Positions 1 through 6,289 of a stretch of DNA of 64,000 nt are shown here, one piece after another. This stretch comes from Hoeflea sp. GTDB taxonomy: Bacteria > Pseudomonadota > Alphaproteobacteria > Rhizobiales > Rhizobiaceae. The notes beneath the pieces are model-generated. The model made no database searches. It saw nothing but the letters and a program-made list of their open reading frames with translations, and was not told the origin of the DNA. The position numbers were made by a program, and so were the translations under genes. The stretch spans positions 124,492-188,491 of the forward strand of contig NZ_NVXQ01000007.1 of assembly GCF_002733955.1 (NCBI RefSeq), given 5' to 3'. How positions within the stretch are numbered: position 1 is the first letter of the stretch; every line of letters begins with the position of its first letter.

Positions 1-390
1 GAGGGACCGCACACGATGGCGGAAGCCTGGGGCCTGTTCTGCCATGACCTGGCGCAATGGCCGCTTCTGGGATGCGGGGCGCTGATGATCGACAACCGCG
101 AGACCGGAGACTGCGTCGGTCAGGTCGGGATCAATCATGGGCCGCTGTTTCCCGAGCACGAGCTCGGCTGGCTGATCTATCCGAAATATCAAGGCAAGGG
201 CTATGCCTACGAGGCGGCGAAGGCCTTGCGTTCCTGGGGCTTTGGCGAGCGCAGTCTTGCAACCATTGTCAGCCATATCGATCCCGGCAATTACCCCTCG
301 CGCAAGCTGGCCGAGCGGCTGGGCGCCGAACTCGAACTGGACCCGGACCGGCCGGGGCCAGAAGTGCTGGTGTATCGTCACAAGAAGTGA
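1..390 (+). CDS. GNAT N-acetyltransferase, 5' end outside window
   Basis: The frame is open from base 1, and family members usually have a GPxT..EAW stretch that here lies before the first ATG at 16, so the true start is upstream of the window. The protein is a RimJ/RimL-like GNAT acetyltransferase, which moves an acetyl group from acetyl-CoA to an amine. Visible parts are the strand VGQVGINHGP, the acetyl-CoA loop YQGKGYAYEAAKAL with the Q/R-x-x-G-x-G/A pattern, and a C-terminal NYPSRKLAERLGA helix where the N-x-x-S-x-x-x-x-E/L motif is typical. The substrate cannot be told from sequence. It converges on the minus-strand gene ending at 467, with a shared hairpin between them. Confidence 0.85.
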   Translation, partial: EGPHTMAEAWGLFCHDLAQWPLLGCGALMIDNRETGDCVGQVGINHGPLFPEHELGWLIYPKYQGKGYAYEAAKALRSWGFGERSLATIVSHIDPGNYPSRKLAERLGAELELDPDRPGPEVLVYRHKK

Positions 391-400
391 CGGAGCCATG

Positions 401-436
401 AAAAAACCCCCGCGGGCCTGAGCTGCGGGGGCTTTA
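401..436 (-). terminator. Rho-independent terminator for the polyamine unit
   Basis: CCCCCGC (407-413) pairs with GCGGGGG (425-431) around an 11-nt loop. Read on the minus strand the stem is followed by six T (401-406), the classical intrinsic terminator layout. It sits 31 nt after the stop of the carboxynorspermidine synthase gene. On the plus strand the downstream T-run is only CTTT, so it probably stops the GNAT transcript less well. Confidence 0.85.
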
Positions 437-466
437 GGTTCATGGTCTTTTCAAAGGCTGCCGGGC

Positions 467-1708
467 TTAGGAGAAGTCCAGCGCCCGGTCGCCGTTCTCG
501 TCCTTGATGCGTGTCGGCAGGCCGTTGTGGTTCAAGATGTTGAGGAACGGCTTCGGGTCGAGCTCCTCGACATTGGCCATCTTTTTCACATCCCATTCAC
601 CGGTGGCGACCAGCATGGCGGCTGCGACGGGCGGCACGCCTGCGGTGTAGGAAATGCCCTGGCTGCCCACTTCATTGTAGGCGTCCTTGTGGTCGGCGAC
701 GTTGTAGATGAAGACCTCGCGGTCCTCGCCGTCCTTCTGACCCTTGACGAAATCGCCGATGCAGGTCTTGCCGGTGTATTCGGGCGCCAGCGAGGCGGGG
801 TCGGGCAGGCAGGCCTTGACCACTTTCAGCGGCACGACTTCATCGCCATTGGCCAGCGTCACCGGCTGTTCCGAGAGCAGGCCGATGTTCTTCAGCACGG
901 TGAAGACGTTGATGTAGTGATCGCCAAAACCCATCCAGAAGCGCACATCGGCGCCGTCCATGTTCTTGGCCAGCGAGTGGACTTCGTCATGGCCGCAAAG
1001 ATAGGCCTTCGACGGGCCAACAACCGGCAGGTCGTAGGTCTTGCCGATCTCGAACATCTGGTTGGTCTGCCAGTCGCCATTCTGCCAGGAATAGACCACG
1101 CCGGTGAACTCGCGGAAATTGATTTCCGGGTCGAAATTGGTGGCGAAATACTTGCCGTGGCTGCCGGCATTGATGTCGACGATATCGACATCGGTGACCT
1201 TGTCGAAGTAGTCGTTCTTGGCAAGTGCTGCATAGGCGTTGACGACGCCCGGATCGAAACCGGCGCCGAGGATGACGGTGACGCCCTTTTCGGCGGCTTC
1301 GTCGGCGCGCTTCCACTCGTAGTTTCCGTACCAGGGCGGGGTCTCGCAGATCTTGCCCGGCTCTTCATGGATGGCGGTGTCGATATAGGCGGCACCGGTG
1401 TCGAGGCAGGCGCGCATCACCGACATGTTCAAAAACGCGGTGCCGACATTGATGACGATCTCGGAGTTGGTCGACTGGATCAGCGCCTTGGTGGCTTCGA
1501 CATCCATTGCGTCGAGCGCATGGCCGGCGAGCACGCCGTCGACCTTCATGGCGTTCTTTTCGCCGATCGAGGCGATGATGGCGTCGCATTTTTCCTTGGT
1601 GCGCGAAGCGATGTTGATGTCGCCGAGCACATCATTGTTCTGGGCGCATTTGTGGGCGACGACCTGGGCGACGCCGCCGGCGCCGATGATGAGGACATTC
1701 TTTTTCAT
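467..1708 (-). CDS. Carboxynorspermidine synthase (saccharopine dehydrogenase family)
   Basis: A 413-residue protein that reductively condenses aspartate semialdehyde with putrescine or diaminopropane to a carboxylated polyamine, the first committed step of the alternative (carboxy)spermidine route used instead of SAM-dependent spermidine synthase. The N-terminus shows a Rossmann NAD(P) fold (VLIIGAGGVAQVVAH, glycines at 9, 11 and 12). Family stretches such as HEEPGKICETPPWYGNYEW and GFDPGVVNAYAAL follow. It lies downstream of nspC with 38 nt between them, same strand, so one transcript is likely. Length and motifs fit the carboxynorspermidine synthase branch better than lysine-degrading saccharopine dehydrogenases; the adjacent decarboxylase supports this. 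The exact diamine substrate is inferred. Confidence 0.9.
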   Translation of the reverse strand: MKKNVLIIGAGGVAQVVAHKCAQNNDVLGDINIASRTKEKCDAIIASIGEKNAMKVDGVLAGHALDAMDVEATKALIQSTNSEIVINVGTAFLNMSVMRACLDTGAAYIDTAIHEEPGKICETPPWYGNYEWKRADEAAEKGVTVILGAGFDPGVVNAYAALAKNDYFDKVTDVDIVDINAGSHGKYFATNFDPEINFREFTGVVYSWQNGDWQTNQMFEIGKTYDLPVVGPSKAYLCGHDEVHSLAKNMDGADVRFWMGFGDHYINVFTVLKNIGLLSEQPVTLANGDEVVPLKVVKACLPDPASLAPEYTGKTCIGDFVKGQKDGEDREVFIYNVADHKDAYNEVGSQGISYTAGVPPVAAAMLVATGEWDVKKMANVEELDPKPFLNILNHNGLPTRIKDENGDRALDFS

Positions 1709-1746
1709 GATGGGGACAAACTCCTTACGTCCAATCGTCAGATGCC

Positions 1747-2919
1747 TTACGAGAGGCTGTGTTCGAAATCCGCGTAATCAAACTCACGGACCGTTCTGAT
1801 GCTGCCATCCAGCTCGCGGATGGCGATTGACGGCATTCGCACGCCGTTAAACCAGTTCTTCTTGACCATAGTATAACCGGCGGCGTCCTGGACCGAAATC
1901 CGGTCGCCGATCTTCAATTCCGCGGGGAAATCGAATTCGCCAAAGATATCGCCGGCCAGGCACGACTTGCCGCAGATCATGTAGCGGTGATCGCCCTGAT
2001 TGGGTTCAATCTTGGCGTTTTCGCGGTAGATCAAGAGATCGAGCATGTGGGCCTCGATCGAGGAATCGACGATGGCCAGGTTCTTGCCGTTGAACAGCGT
2101 GTCGAGCACGGTGGTTTCCAGCGTCGTCGACTTGGTGATCGAGGCTTCGCCGGGCTCGAGATAGACCTGCACATCAAACTCGCCTGCAAAGCGCTTGAGC
2201 CGCTCGGCGAACTGTTCCAGCGGATAGTCTTCGCCGGTGAAATGGATGCCGCCGCCGAGGCTGACCCATTCGGCCTTCTTCAAGAGCGGGCCGAATTTCT
2301 GCTCGATGTCGCCGAGCATGCGGTCAAACAGCGCGAAATCGCTGTTTTCGCAATTGTTGTGGATCATGAAGCCGGAGATCATCTCCATCACCGGTTCGAC
2401 CTTGTTCAGGTCCCATTCGCCGAGCCGCGAGAATGGCCGTGCTGGGTCTGCCAGATCGAAGGTGGAGGACGAGACGCCGGGATTGAGCCGCAAACCGCGG
2501 ATGATGCCTTCGGACTGGCTGGAAAAGCGAGTCAGCTGACTTATGGAATTGAAGATGATCTTGTCGGCATGGGAGACCACCTCGTCGATCTCGTGATCGG
2601 CATAGGCCACCGAATAGGCGTGGGTCTCCTTGCCGAACCGCTCGCGGCCAAGCCGCACCTCGTTGAGCGACGAGGAGGTGGTGCCGTCCATGTACTCGGC
2701 CATGAAATCGAACACGCCCCAGGTGGCAAAGCATTTCAGCGCCAAGAGCGCCTTGGCGCCGGAGAGTTCGCGCAGGCGGGCGATCTTCTCCATGTTGATC
2801 TGGAGCTTCGACTTGTCGATCAGATAATAGGGGGTCTGGATCAATGTCTCATCCAATTCGGTGGCTTGCGCGTTTCGGGGGAAGAGGGCGCCGGCAAGGG
2901 CAACGGGGTTGGGGAACAC
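1747..2919 (-). CDS. nspC: Carboxynorspermidine decarboxylase
   Basis: A PLP enzyme of the alanine-racemase/ornithine-decarboxylase-like fold (fold type III) that decarboxylates carboxy(nor)spermidine to (nor)spermidine. The PLP lysine is K62 in the ALKCFATW motif; HFTGEDYP, YLEPGEA and CGKSCLAGD are the other recognisable active-site segments. The start is uncertain: the frame opens with a GTG at 2919, but family proteins begin close to TPYYLIDKSKL, and there are in-frame TTG codons at 2856 and 2844 just before it. The first 20-25 residues may therefore not be translated. It is the first gene of the two-gene polyamine unit, so its promoter should lie above 2919. Confidence 0.92.
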   Translation of the reverse strand: MFPNPVALAGALFPRNAQATELDETLIQTPYYLIDKSKLQINMEKIARLRELSGAKALLALKCFATWGVFDFMAEYMDGTTSSSLNEVRLGRERFGKETHAYSVAYADHEIDEVVSHADKIIFNSISQLTRFSSQSEGIIRGLRLNPGVSSSTFDLADPARPFSRLGEWDLNKVEPVMEMISGFMIHNNCENSDFALFDRMLGDIEQKFGPLLKKAEWVSLGGGIHFTGEDYPLEQFAERLKRFAGEFDVQVYLEPGEASITKSTTLETTVLDTLFNGKNLAIVDSSIEAHMLDLLIYRENAKIEPNQGDHRYMICGKSCLAGDIFGEFDFPAELKIGDRISVQDAAGYTMVKKNWFNGVRMPSIAIRELDGSIRTVREFDYADFEHSLS

Positions 2920-3046
2920 GGTTCATCGCTGTCCCGGCGGCCGGGTGTGAGGGGGAATTAGGAAAATCCACTGTCATAGGCAAGGGCTGAGGCGGGATTC
3001 GGGTGAAAAAGGGATGCTTTGAGGATGTAGAGGTATGGTCGAAGAA

Positions 3047-3201
3047 CCCCTCCCCAACCCCTCCCCACAAGGGGGAGGGGCTTAACCCGGCAGCGCCCAT
3101 TGTACCAAATTCCAGCGTTCCAATCTTGGTCGCTGTGTTGACTTGGGCAGGATGTCTGGCCTTGGAGCCCCTCCCCCTTGTGGGGAGGGGTTGGGGAGGG
3201 G
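3047..3201. repeat. 155-bp element with perfect 36-bp inverted ends
   Basis: Bases 3047-3082 (C-rich, reading CCCCTCCCCAACCCCTCCCC then ACAAGGGGGAGGGGCT) are the exact reverse complement of 3166-3201, with 83 nt between. Each arm can itself fold through its CCCCTCCCC/GGGGAGGGG halves around ACAA. No open frame inside looks coding. It resembles the palindromic intergenic elements of Rhizobiales and may act as a mobile miniature element or as a transcript-end structure ahead of nspC. Confidence 0.8.
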
Positions 3202-3892
3202 ACTTTTCCTTGATCTATTCTCACACCAAATCCCCCGCGCGCGAAAATCCGCCGACGGGTTTGATCAGTGTCCGGAGGGCCGCACGCGGGCTTTGCCTCT
3301 GGAATAAGTAAAAAACGGTGGCGCAGCGCGCGCACGGCCCGAGTATCGCCGGATGATGTCCGCATCCGACAGGCGGCGCCTCGCACTCCCGGGAGTGGCT
3401 TATCCACCAGGTTCCCGCCCGGATTGCTCCGGCCGCGATCTGGACTGACCGGGGGAGTGGTTCTCGGGGTCCGGCACGGACCCTGACGCGCAGCACTCGG
3501 CCCGTCATGTCCGCCACAGGCCCGGACCGGAGCTTCCGTTTTCTGCCGCCATAGTGGCGTTTGCGAAAACGGGTGCCGGCCCGGTGGCTGGCTTTGCACG
3601 GCCAATCTGGCCGCCCGCCAGCGGAGCCCCGATGGCCTCCGCCTCCTTGCGCGACCCGGCGCACGTTACGCCAGATCCCGAAAGGCCTTCCTCCCGCCTG
3701 GTCCAACACGTTCGAGGATCCATCCGGCAGCGGGAGCGGGCGAAGTATGGCATGGGGGCGGGATGTGGGGATGAAAAGGGGGCGGGTTTTGGGTAAGGGG
3801 TTGGGATTGTTGGGGGTGGGGTGCGGGTTTGTGCCCGGAATTGCACAGTGTGCGGAGACCGATCTCCCCCGCAATGGGGGGATAATGGGGGG
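3202..3892. other. Gene-free, hairpin-rich stretch before the insertion sequence
   Basis: No frame here has a recognisable domain, a convincing ribosome site or homologous look; frames stay open on both strands only because the region is GC-rich. Several short perfect stems are visible: CACTCCCGGGAGTG (3384-3397), GGGTCCG-gca-CGGACCC near 3458-3480, and CCGTTTTC...GAAAACGG around 3536-3574 enclosing CGCCA-tag-TGGCG. The last ~100 nt (3760-3890) are runs of G. It could be an undescribed structured RNA or the remains of a decayed gene; I cannot decide. Confidence 0.4.
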
Positions 3893-5203
3893 TGTCCAAA
3901 CCGGATAGGTTGCTAACAAAACAGACCGAATAGGGTGTTTACATTCCGACATTGGCAGGAGGATCTGCGATGTCCTGGAATGCAAGCAATGTTATGGATC
4001 AGCGTGTGTTGTTTATCAGCGCCTTTTTGGTTGGCGAGATGTCGATGACGGAGCTTTGCGCGCTCTATTCGATCAGCCGGGTGACCGGTTACAAATGGCT
4101 GCGGCGTTATCAGGCTGAAGGGGCGGCGGGACTTGCCGACCGCTCGAGCGCGCCGCATCTTCATGGGCGCCAGACGCCGGAGGCGATTGCCGAGGCGGTG
4201 GTTGCGTTGCGGCGGCTGCGGCCCAATTGGGGGCCGAAGAAGCTGGTGGCCTATCTTTCTGCAAAGCAGCCGGACACGCCATGGCCGGCGCCGTCGACGG
4301 CAGGCGAGATGCTCAAGCGAGCCGGTCTCGTGGGACCACGGCGCAAGCGGCGGCGGGCACCGGTGACGGGGCTGCCGCTGACGCACCCGCTCTATCCCAA
4401 TCATGTCTGGTCAGCCGACCACAAGGGGTGGGTCACCACAGCTTACGGGGCAAGGCTTGAGCCGCTAACGGTGACAGATGGCTTCAGCCGCTATCTGGTG
4501 GCGTTGTCGGCGACGCAGGCGACGCGGGCAAACGAGGCTCATCCCTTGTTTCGTCAGGCTTTCGAAGAACATGGCCTGCCGGAGGTGATCCGGACCGACA
4601 ATGGCAGCCCGTTCGCTTCGGCCTCCGTCACCGGCCTGACCAGCCTGTCTGCCCACTGGACCAGGCTCGGCATCCGCCACGAGCGCATCATGCCGGGCAA
4701 GCCGCAACAGAACGGCCGGCATGAACGTTTCCACCTGACCCTGAAGGAGGCCATGACGCCGCCCGAGAAAAGCCAGGCCGAGCAGCAGCAGCGCTTCGAT
4801 CTTTACCGGCAGGACTACAATGAGGAGCGTCCGCACGAGGCGCTGGGTCAGACACCGCCGTGCCAATTCTATCGCCAGAGCCGGAGATCAATGCCGGAAA
4901 GGATCCCCGAACCGGACTATCCGGTCGGGCAAAAATCCGCCGGGTGCGGTCCAATGGCGAGATCAAGTGGAAAGGCGGTTTGGTCTACATCTCCAGCGCC
5001 ATCATCGGCGACCTGGTTGGCCTCGTTGAAATCGACAATGACACATTTGAGGTCCACTTCTACGCCAGACCCATCGGCCAGCTCGACCCGTCTACGAACA
5101 AACTCAAACCCATCCCCAAACACCAACCGCAGAAAGGGCAATTCCAGCAAAAACTGTAAACCACCTATCCGGTCCGTTTTGTAAATGACCTATCGGTTGG
5201 ACA
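3893..5203 (+). mobile_element. Complete IS481-family insertion sequence
   Basis: Both ends carry matching imperfect inverted repeats of about 50 nt beginning TGTCCAA. The left end (3893-3942) has TGTCCAAACCGGATAGGT followed by ACAAAACAGACCGAATAGG; the right end read in reverse (5203 down to about 5154) has TGTCCAACCGATAGGT followed by ACAAAACGGACCGGATAGG. Each end also contains two copies of a GGATAGGT/TTTACA-like inner unit, plausible transposase binding sites. The only gene inside is the transposase. Beyond a shared GGG at the edges I see no clear target-site duplication. Confidence 0.88.
3970..5159 (+). CDS. IS481-type DDE transposase, split over two frames
   Basis: An N-terminal helix-turn-helix (MTELCALYSISRVTGYKWLR) is followed by an rve/integrase catalytic core with the three acidic residues in SADHKGW, RTDNGSPF and NGRHERFH. 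The ATG at 3970 is chosen because AGGAGGA ends 6-7 nt before it; a TTG at 3952 is also in frame. The first frame loses family similarity after DYPVGQK near 4932. The usual C-terminal part (KIRRVRSNGEIKWKGGLVY onward, to 5159) continues in the -1 frame, entered at a run of five A (4931-4935). Either this is programmed -1 frameshifting, as in several IS families, or an indel has broken the gene. In the unshifted frame a shorter-function tail would run to 5184. Confidence 0.85.
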
Positions 5204-5223
5204 GGGCGTAGTGCCTCGAATTC

Positions 5224-5358
5224 CGTCATGCCGGACTTGATCCGGCATCCAGCAGGCGAGCGTCTGCGAGCCGGAAGACTCTTTCTAGCAGTAGTAGAAA
5301 GAGTTTCTCACCGCGCGGACGCGCGGTGGCTGGATCCCGGATCAAGTCCGGGATGACG
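5224..5358. repeat. 135-bp palindromic repeat, copy 1
   Basis: The outer arms CGTCATGCCGGACTTGATCC... and ...GGATCAAGTCCGGGATGACG are inverted over about 30 nt with two or three mismatches. Inside are ACTCTTTC/GAAAGAGT and a terminal hairpin CACCGCGC-ggac-GCGCGGTG (5309-5328). A second copy of identical length lies at 5789-5923 in the same orientation, on the other side of the GIY-YIG gene. The sequence type is common in alphaproteobacterial intergenic DNA. Confidence 0.9.
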
Positions 5359-5387
5359 ACGGGGAGGGGGCGGCGCCATATCATCAC

Positions 5388-5681
5388 TCACAGACCGTGA
5401 AGAAAGTGGGCGATGTCATCCCAGTCCGGGTTCATTGTTTCGATCAGGTCGATCTTCCATTGCCGGGGCCAGGTCTTGATGGCTTTTTCGCGCGCGATGG
5501 CGTCAGTGACGAGGTCATGCTCCTCGAACCAGACCAGTGTTTTGACCCCGTATTTCGAGGTGAAGCCCGGTGTCAGGTTGTTCTGGTGCTCATACAGGCG
5601 ACCCGGCAAGTCGCTGGTCACGCCGGTGTAGAGCGTGCCATTGCGCCTTGAGGCAAGGATATAGACATAGCCTTTTCGCAT
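5388..5681 (-). CDS. Small GIY-YIG nuclease-domain protein
   Basis: A 97-residue, single-domain GIY-YIG protein of the UPF0213/YhbQ type. The GYVYILASRRNGTLYTGVT segment holds the GIY and YIG-equivalent motifs, RLYEHQNN the catalytic-helix region with R, and EKAIKTWPRQWKIDLIE the conserved end. The ATG at 5681 places the GIY strand at residue 4, as usual; an ATG at 5702 would add seven residues. Neither has a clear ribosome site. It is bracketed by two direct 135-bp palindromic repeats. Biochemical role in this family is unclear; single-strand or structured-DNA cleavage is a family expectation, not shown here. Confidence 0.85.
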   Translation of the reverse strand: MRKGYVYILASRRNGTLYTGVTSDLPGRLYEHQNNLTPGFTSKYGVKTLVWFEEHDLVTDAIAREKAIKTWPRQWKIDLIETMNPDWDDIAHFLHGL

Positions 5682-5788
5682 GCAGCGATGATTGCATGGC
5701 ATGCGCCTGCTCGCAAAATCCTGGGTGTTGCAATTGGCCTATCCGCTTCGTTCGGTGATGCCAGACTTCTGGCGCTCGATCTCTCCTC

Positions 5789-5923
5789 CGTCATGCCGGA
5801 CTTGATCCGGCATCCAGCAGGCGAGCGTCTGCGAGCCGGAAGACTCTTTTTTGCTTGTTTTGAAGGAGTCTCTCACCGGGCGGACGCCCGGTGGCTGGAT
5901 CTCGGATCAAGTCCGGGATGACG
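5789..5923. repeat. 135-bp palindromic repeat, copy 2
   Basis: Same length and orientation as copy 1. The arms are nearly identical, the central loop has diverged (CTTTTTTGCTTGTTTTGAAG), and the terminal hairpin is CACCGGGC-ggac-GCCCGGTG (5874-5893). Relative to copy 1 one base pair in that stem is flipped from C-G to G-C, with both sides changed together. Confidence 0.9.
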
Positions 5924-5981
5924 GGTGGGGGATTTGCGGGCCATAAAATAACTGCGGGAATGTGGGGACTGTTGTATTCTC

Positions 5982-6010
5982 TTGCCATCTCACCCCACCG
6001 CCGCTATCTT
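5982..6010 (+). promoter_or_regulatory. Probable promoter of the leuA leader
   Basis: TTGCCA (5982-5987), a 17-nt spacer and TATCTT (6005-6010) fit a sigma-70 promoter. Start of transcription would fall at about 6016-6018, which is exactly the ATG of the leader peptide (6017), so the leader may be translated from a leaderless mRNA. Confidence 0.55.
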
Positions 6011-6016
6011 TTCCCC

Positions 6017-6139
6017 ATGAACCCGACCACGCGCCCAGATCCAGCGTCACCTGCCCGCTTCACTGCGGCGGCGATCTCGCGTGCGCGTTCCGGTTCCCTC
6101 CTACTCCTCGCGCTTAGCGGCGATCGCCGGGCTCGTTGA
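6017..6139 (+). CDS. leuA leader peptide with leucine codon run
   Basis: A 40-codon frame whose codons 27-33 read Ser-Leu-Leu-Leu-Leu-Ala-Leu (TCC CTC CTA CTC CTC GCG CTT), followed by SGDRRAR and TGA at 6137-6139. A tight cluster of leucine codons just ahead of a leucine-biosynthesis gene is the signature of ribosome-mediated attenuation: when charged Leu-tRNA is scarce the ribosome stalls here and changes folding of the RNA downstream. No Shine-Dalgarno precedes the ATG, consistent with leaderless translation as known for the trp leader of Sinorhizobium. Confidence 0.8.
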   Translation: MNPTTRPDPASPARFTAAAISRARSGSLLLLALSGDRRAR

Positions 6140-6200
6140 GGAGCGTCCGGCGGTCGAGACCGCTGTTGACGCGACTAGCTCCTCTCTCGCGACTTTACAT
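6098..6200 (+). promoter_or_regulatory. Leucine attenuator of leuA
   Basis: Three mutually exclusive pairings are visible. Segment 1, CTCCTC in the leucine codons (6104-6109), can pair with segment 2, GAGGAG (6138-6143). Segment 2, GAGGAGC (6138-6144), can pair with segment 3, GCTCCTC (6178-6184), enclosing a GCGGT/ACCGC hairpin. A 5-bp CGCGA/TCGCG hairpin (6170-6174 with 6187-6191), followed by ACTTTACATTTTT, crosses the 2:3 pairing and would be the terminator. Stalling at the leucine codons would free segment 2 and favour read-through into leuA. The pairing scheme is my reading, not a computed fold. Confidence 0.65.
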
Positions 6201-6289
6201 TTTTCCCTGAATACAACATGACGGCTTGAGGCCGGTTGATGTCGCCAGACGCGGCTCCCGGGATTTGGGCCAGGAAACGAGAGACACTC

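Noticed and set aside
527-1777. A 416-codon plus-strand frame opposite the carboxynorspermidine synthase gene
   Set aside because: Shadow frame; the minus strand carries a complete, motif-bearing enzyme of the right length.
3290-3745. RNase P RNA, tmRNA or an rRNA fragment
   Set aside because: None of the core sequences I know for these RNAs (for example the GAGGAAAGTCC block of RNase P RNA or a tag-peptide frame) is present on either strand.
3221-3985. A 254-codon minus-strand frame across the gap and the IS left end
   Set aside because: It crosses the IS boundary, has no domain or ribosome site, and its sequence looks random for GC-rich DNA.
3880-5215. Target-site duplication of the insertion sequence
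   Set aside because: Only GGG is shared at the two edges, and the left side is a G-run, so this is not convincing.
5224-5923. Direct repeats considered as a CRISPR array
   Set aside because: Only two 135-bp copies with a gene between them, each internally palindromic; no regular spacers and no cas genes.
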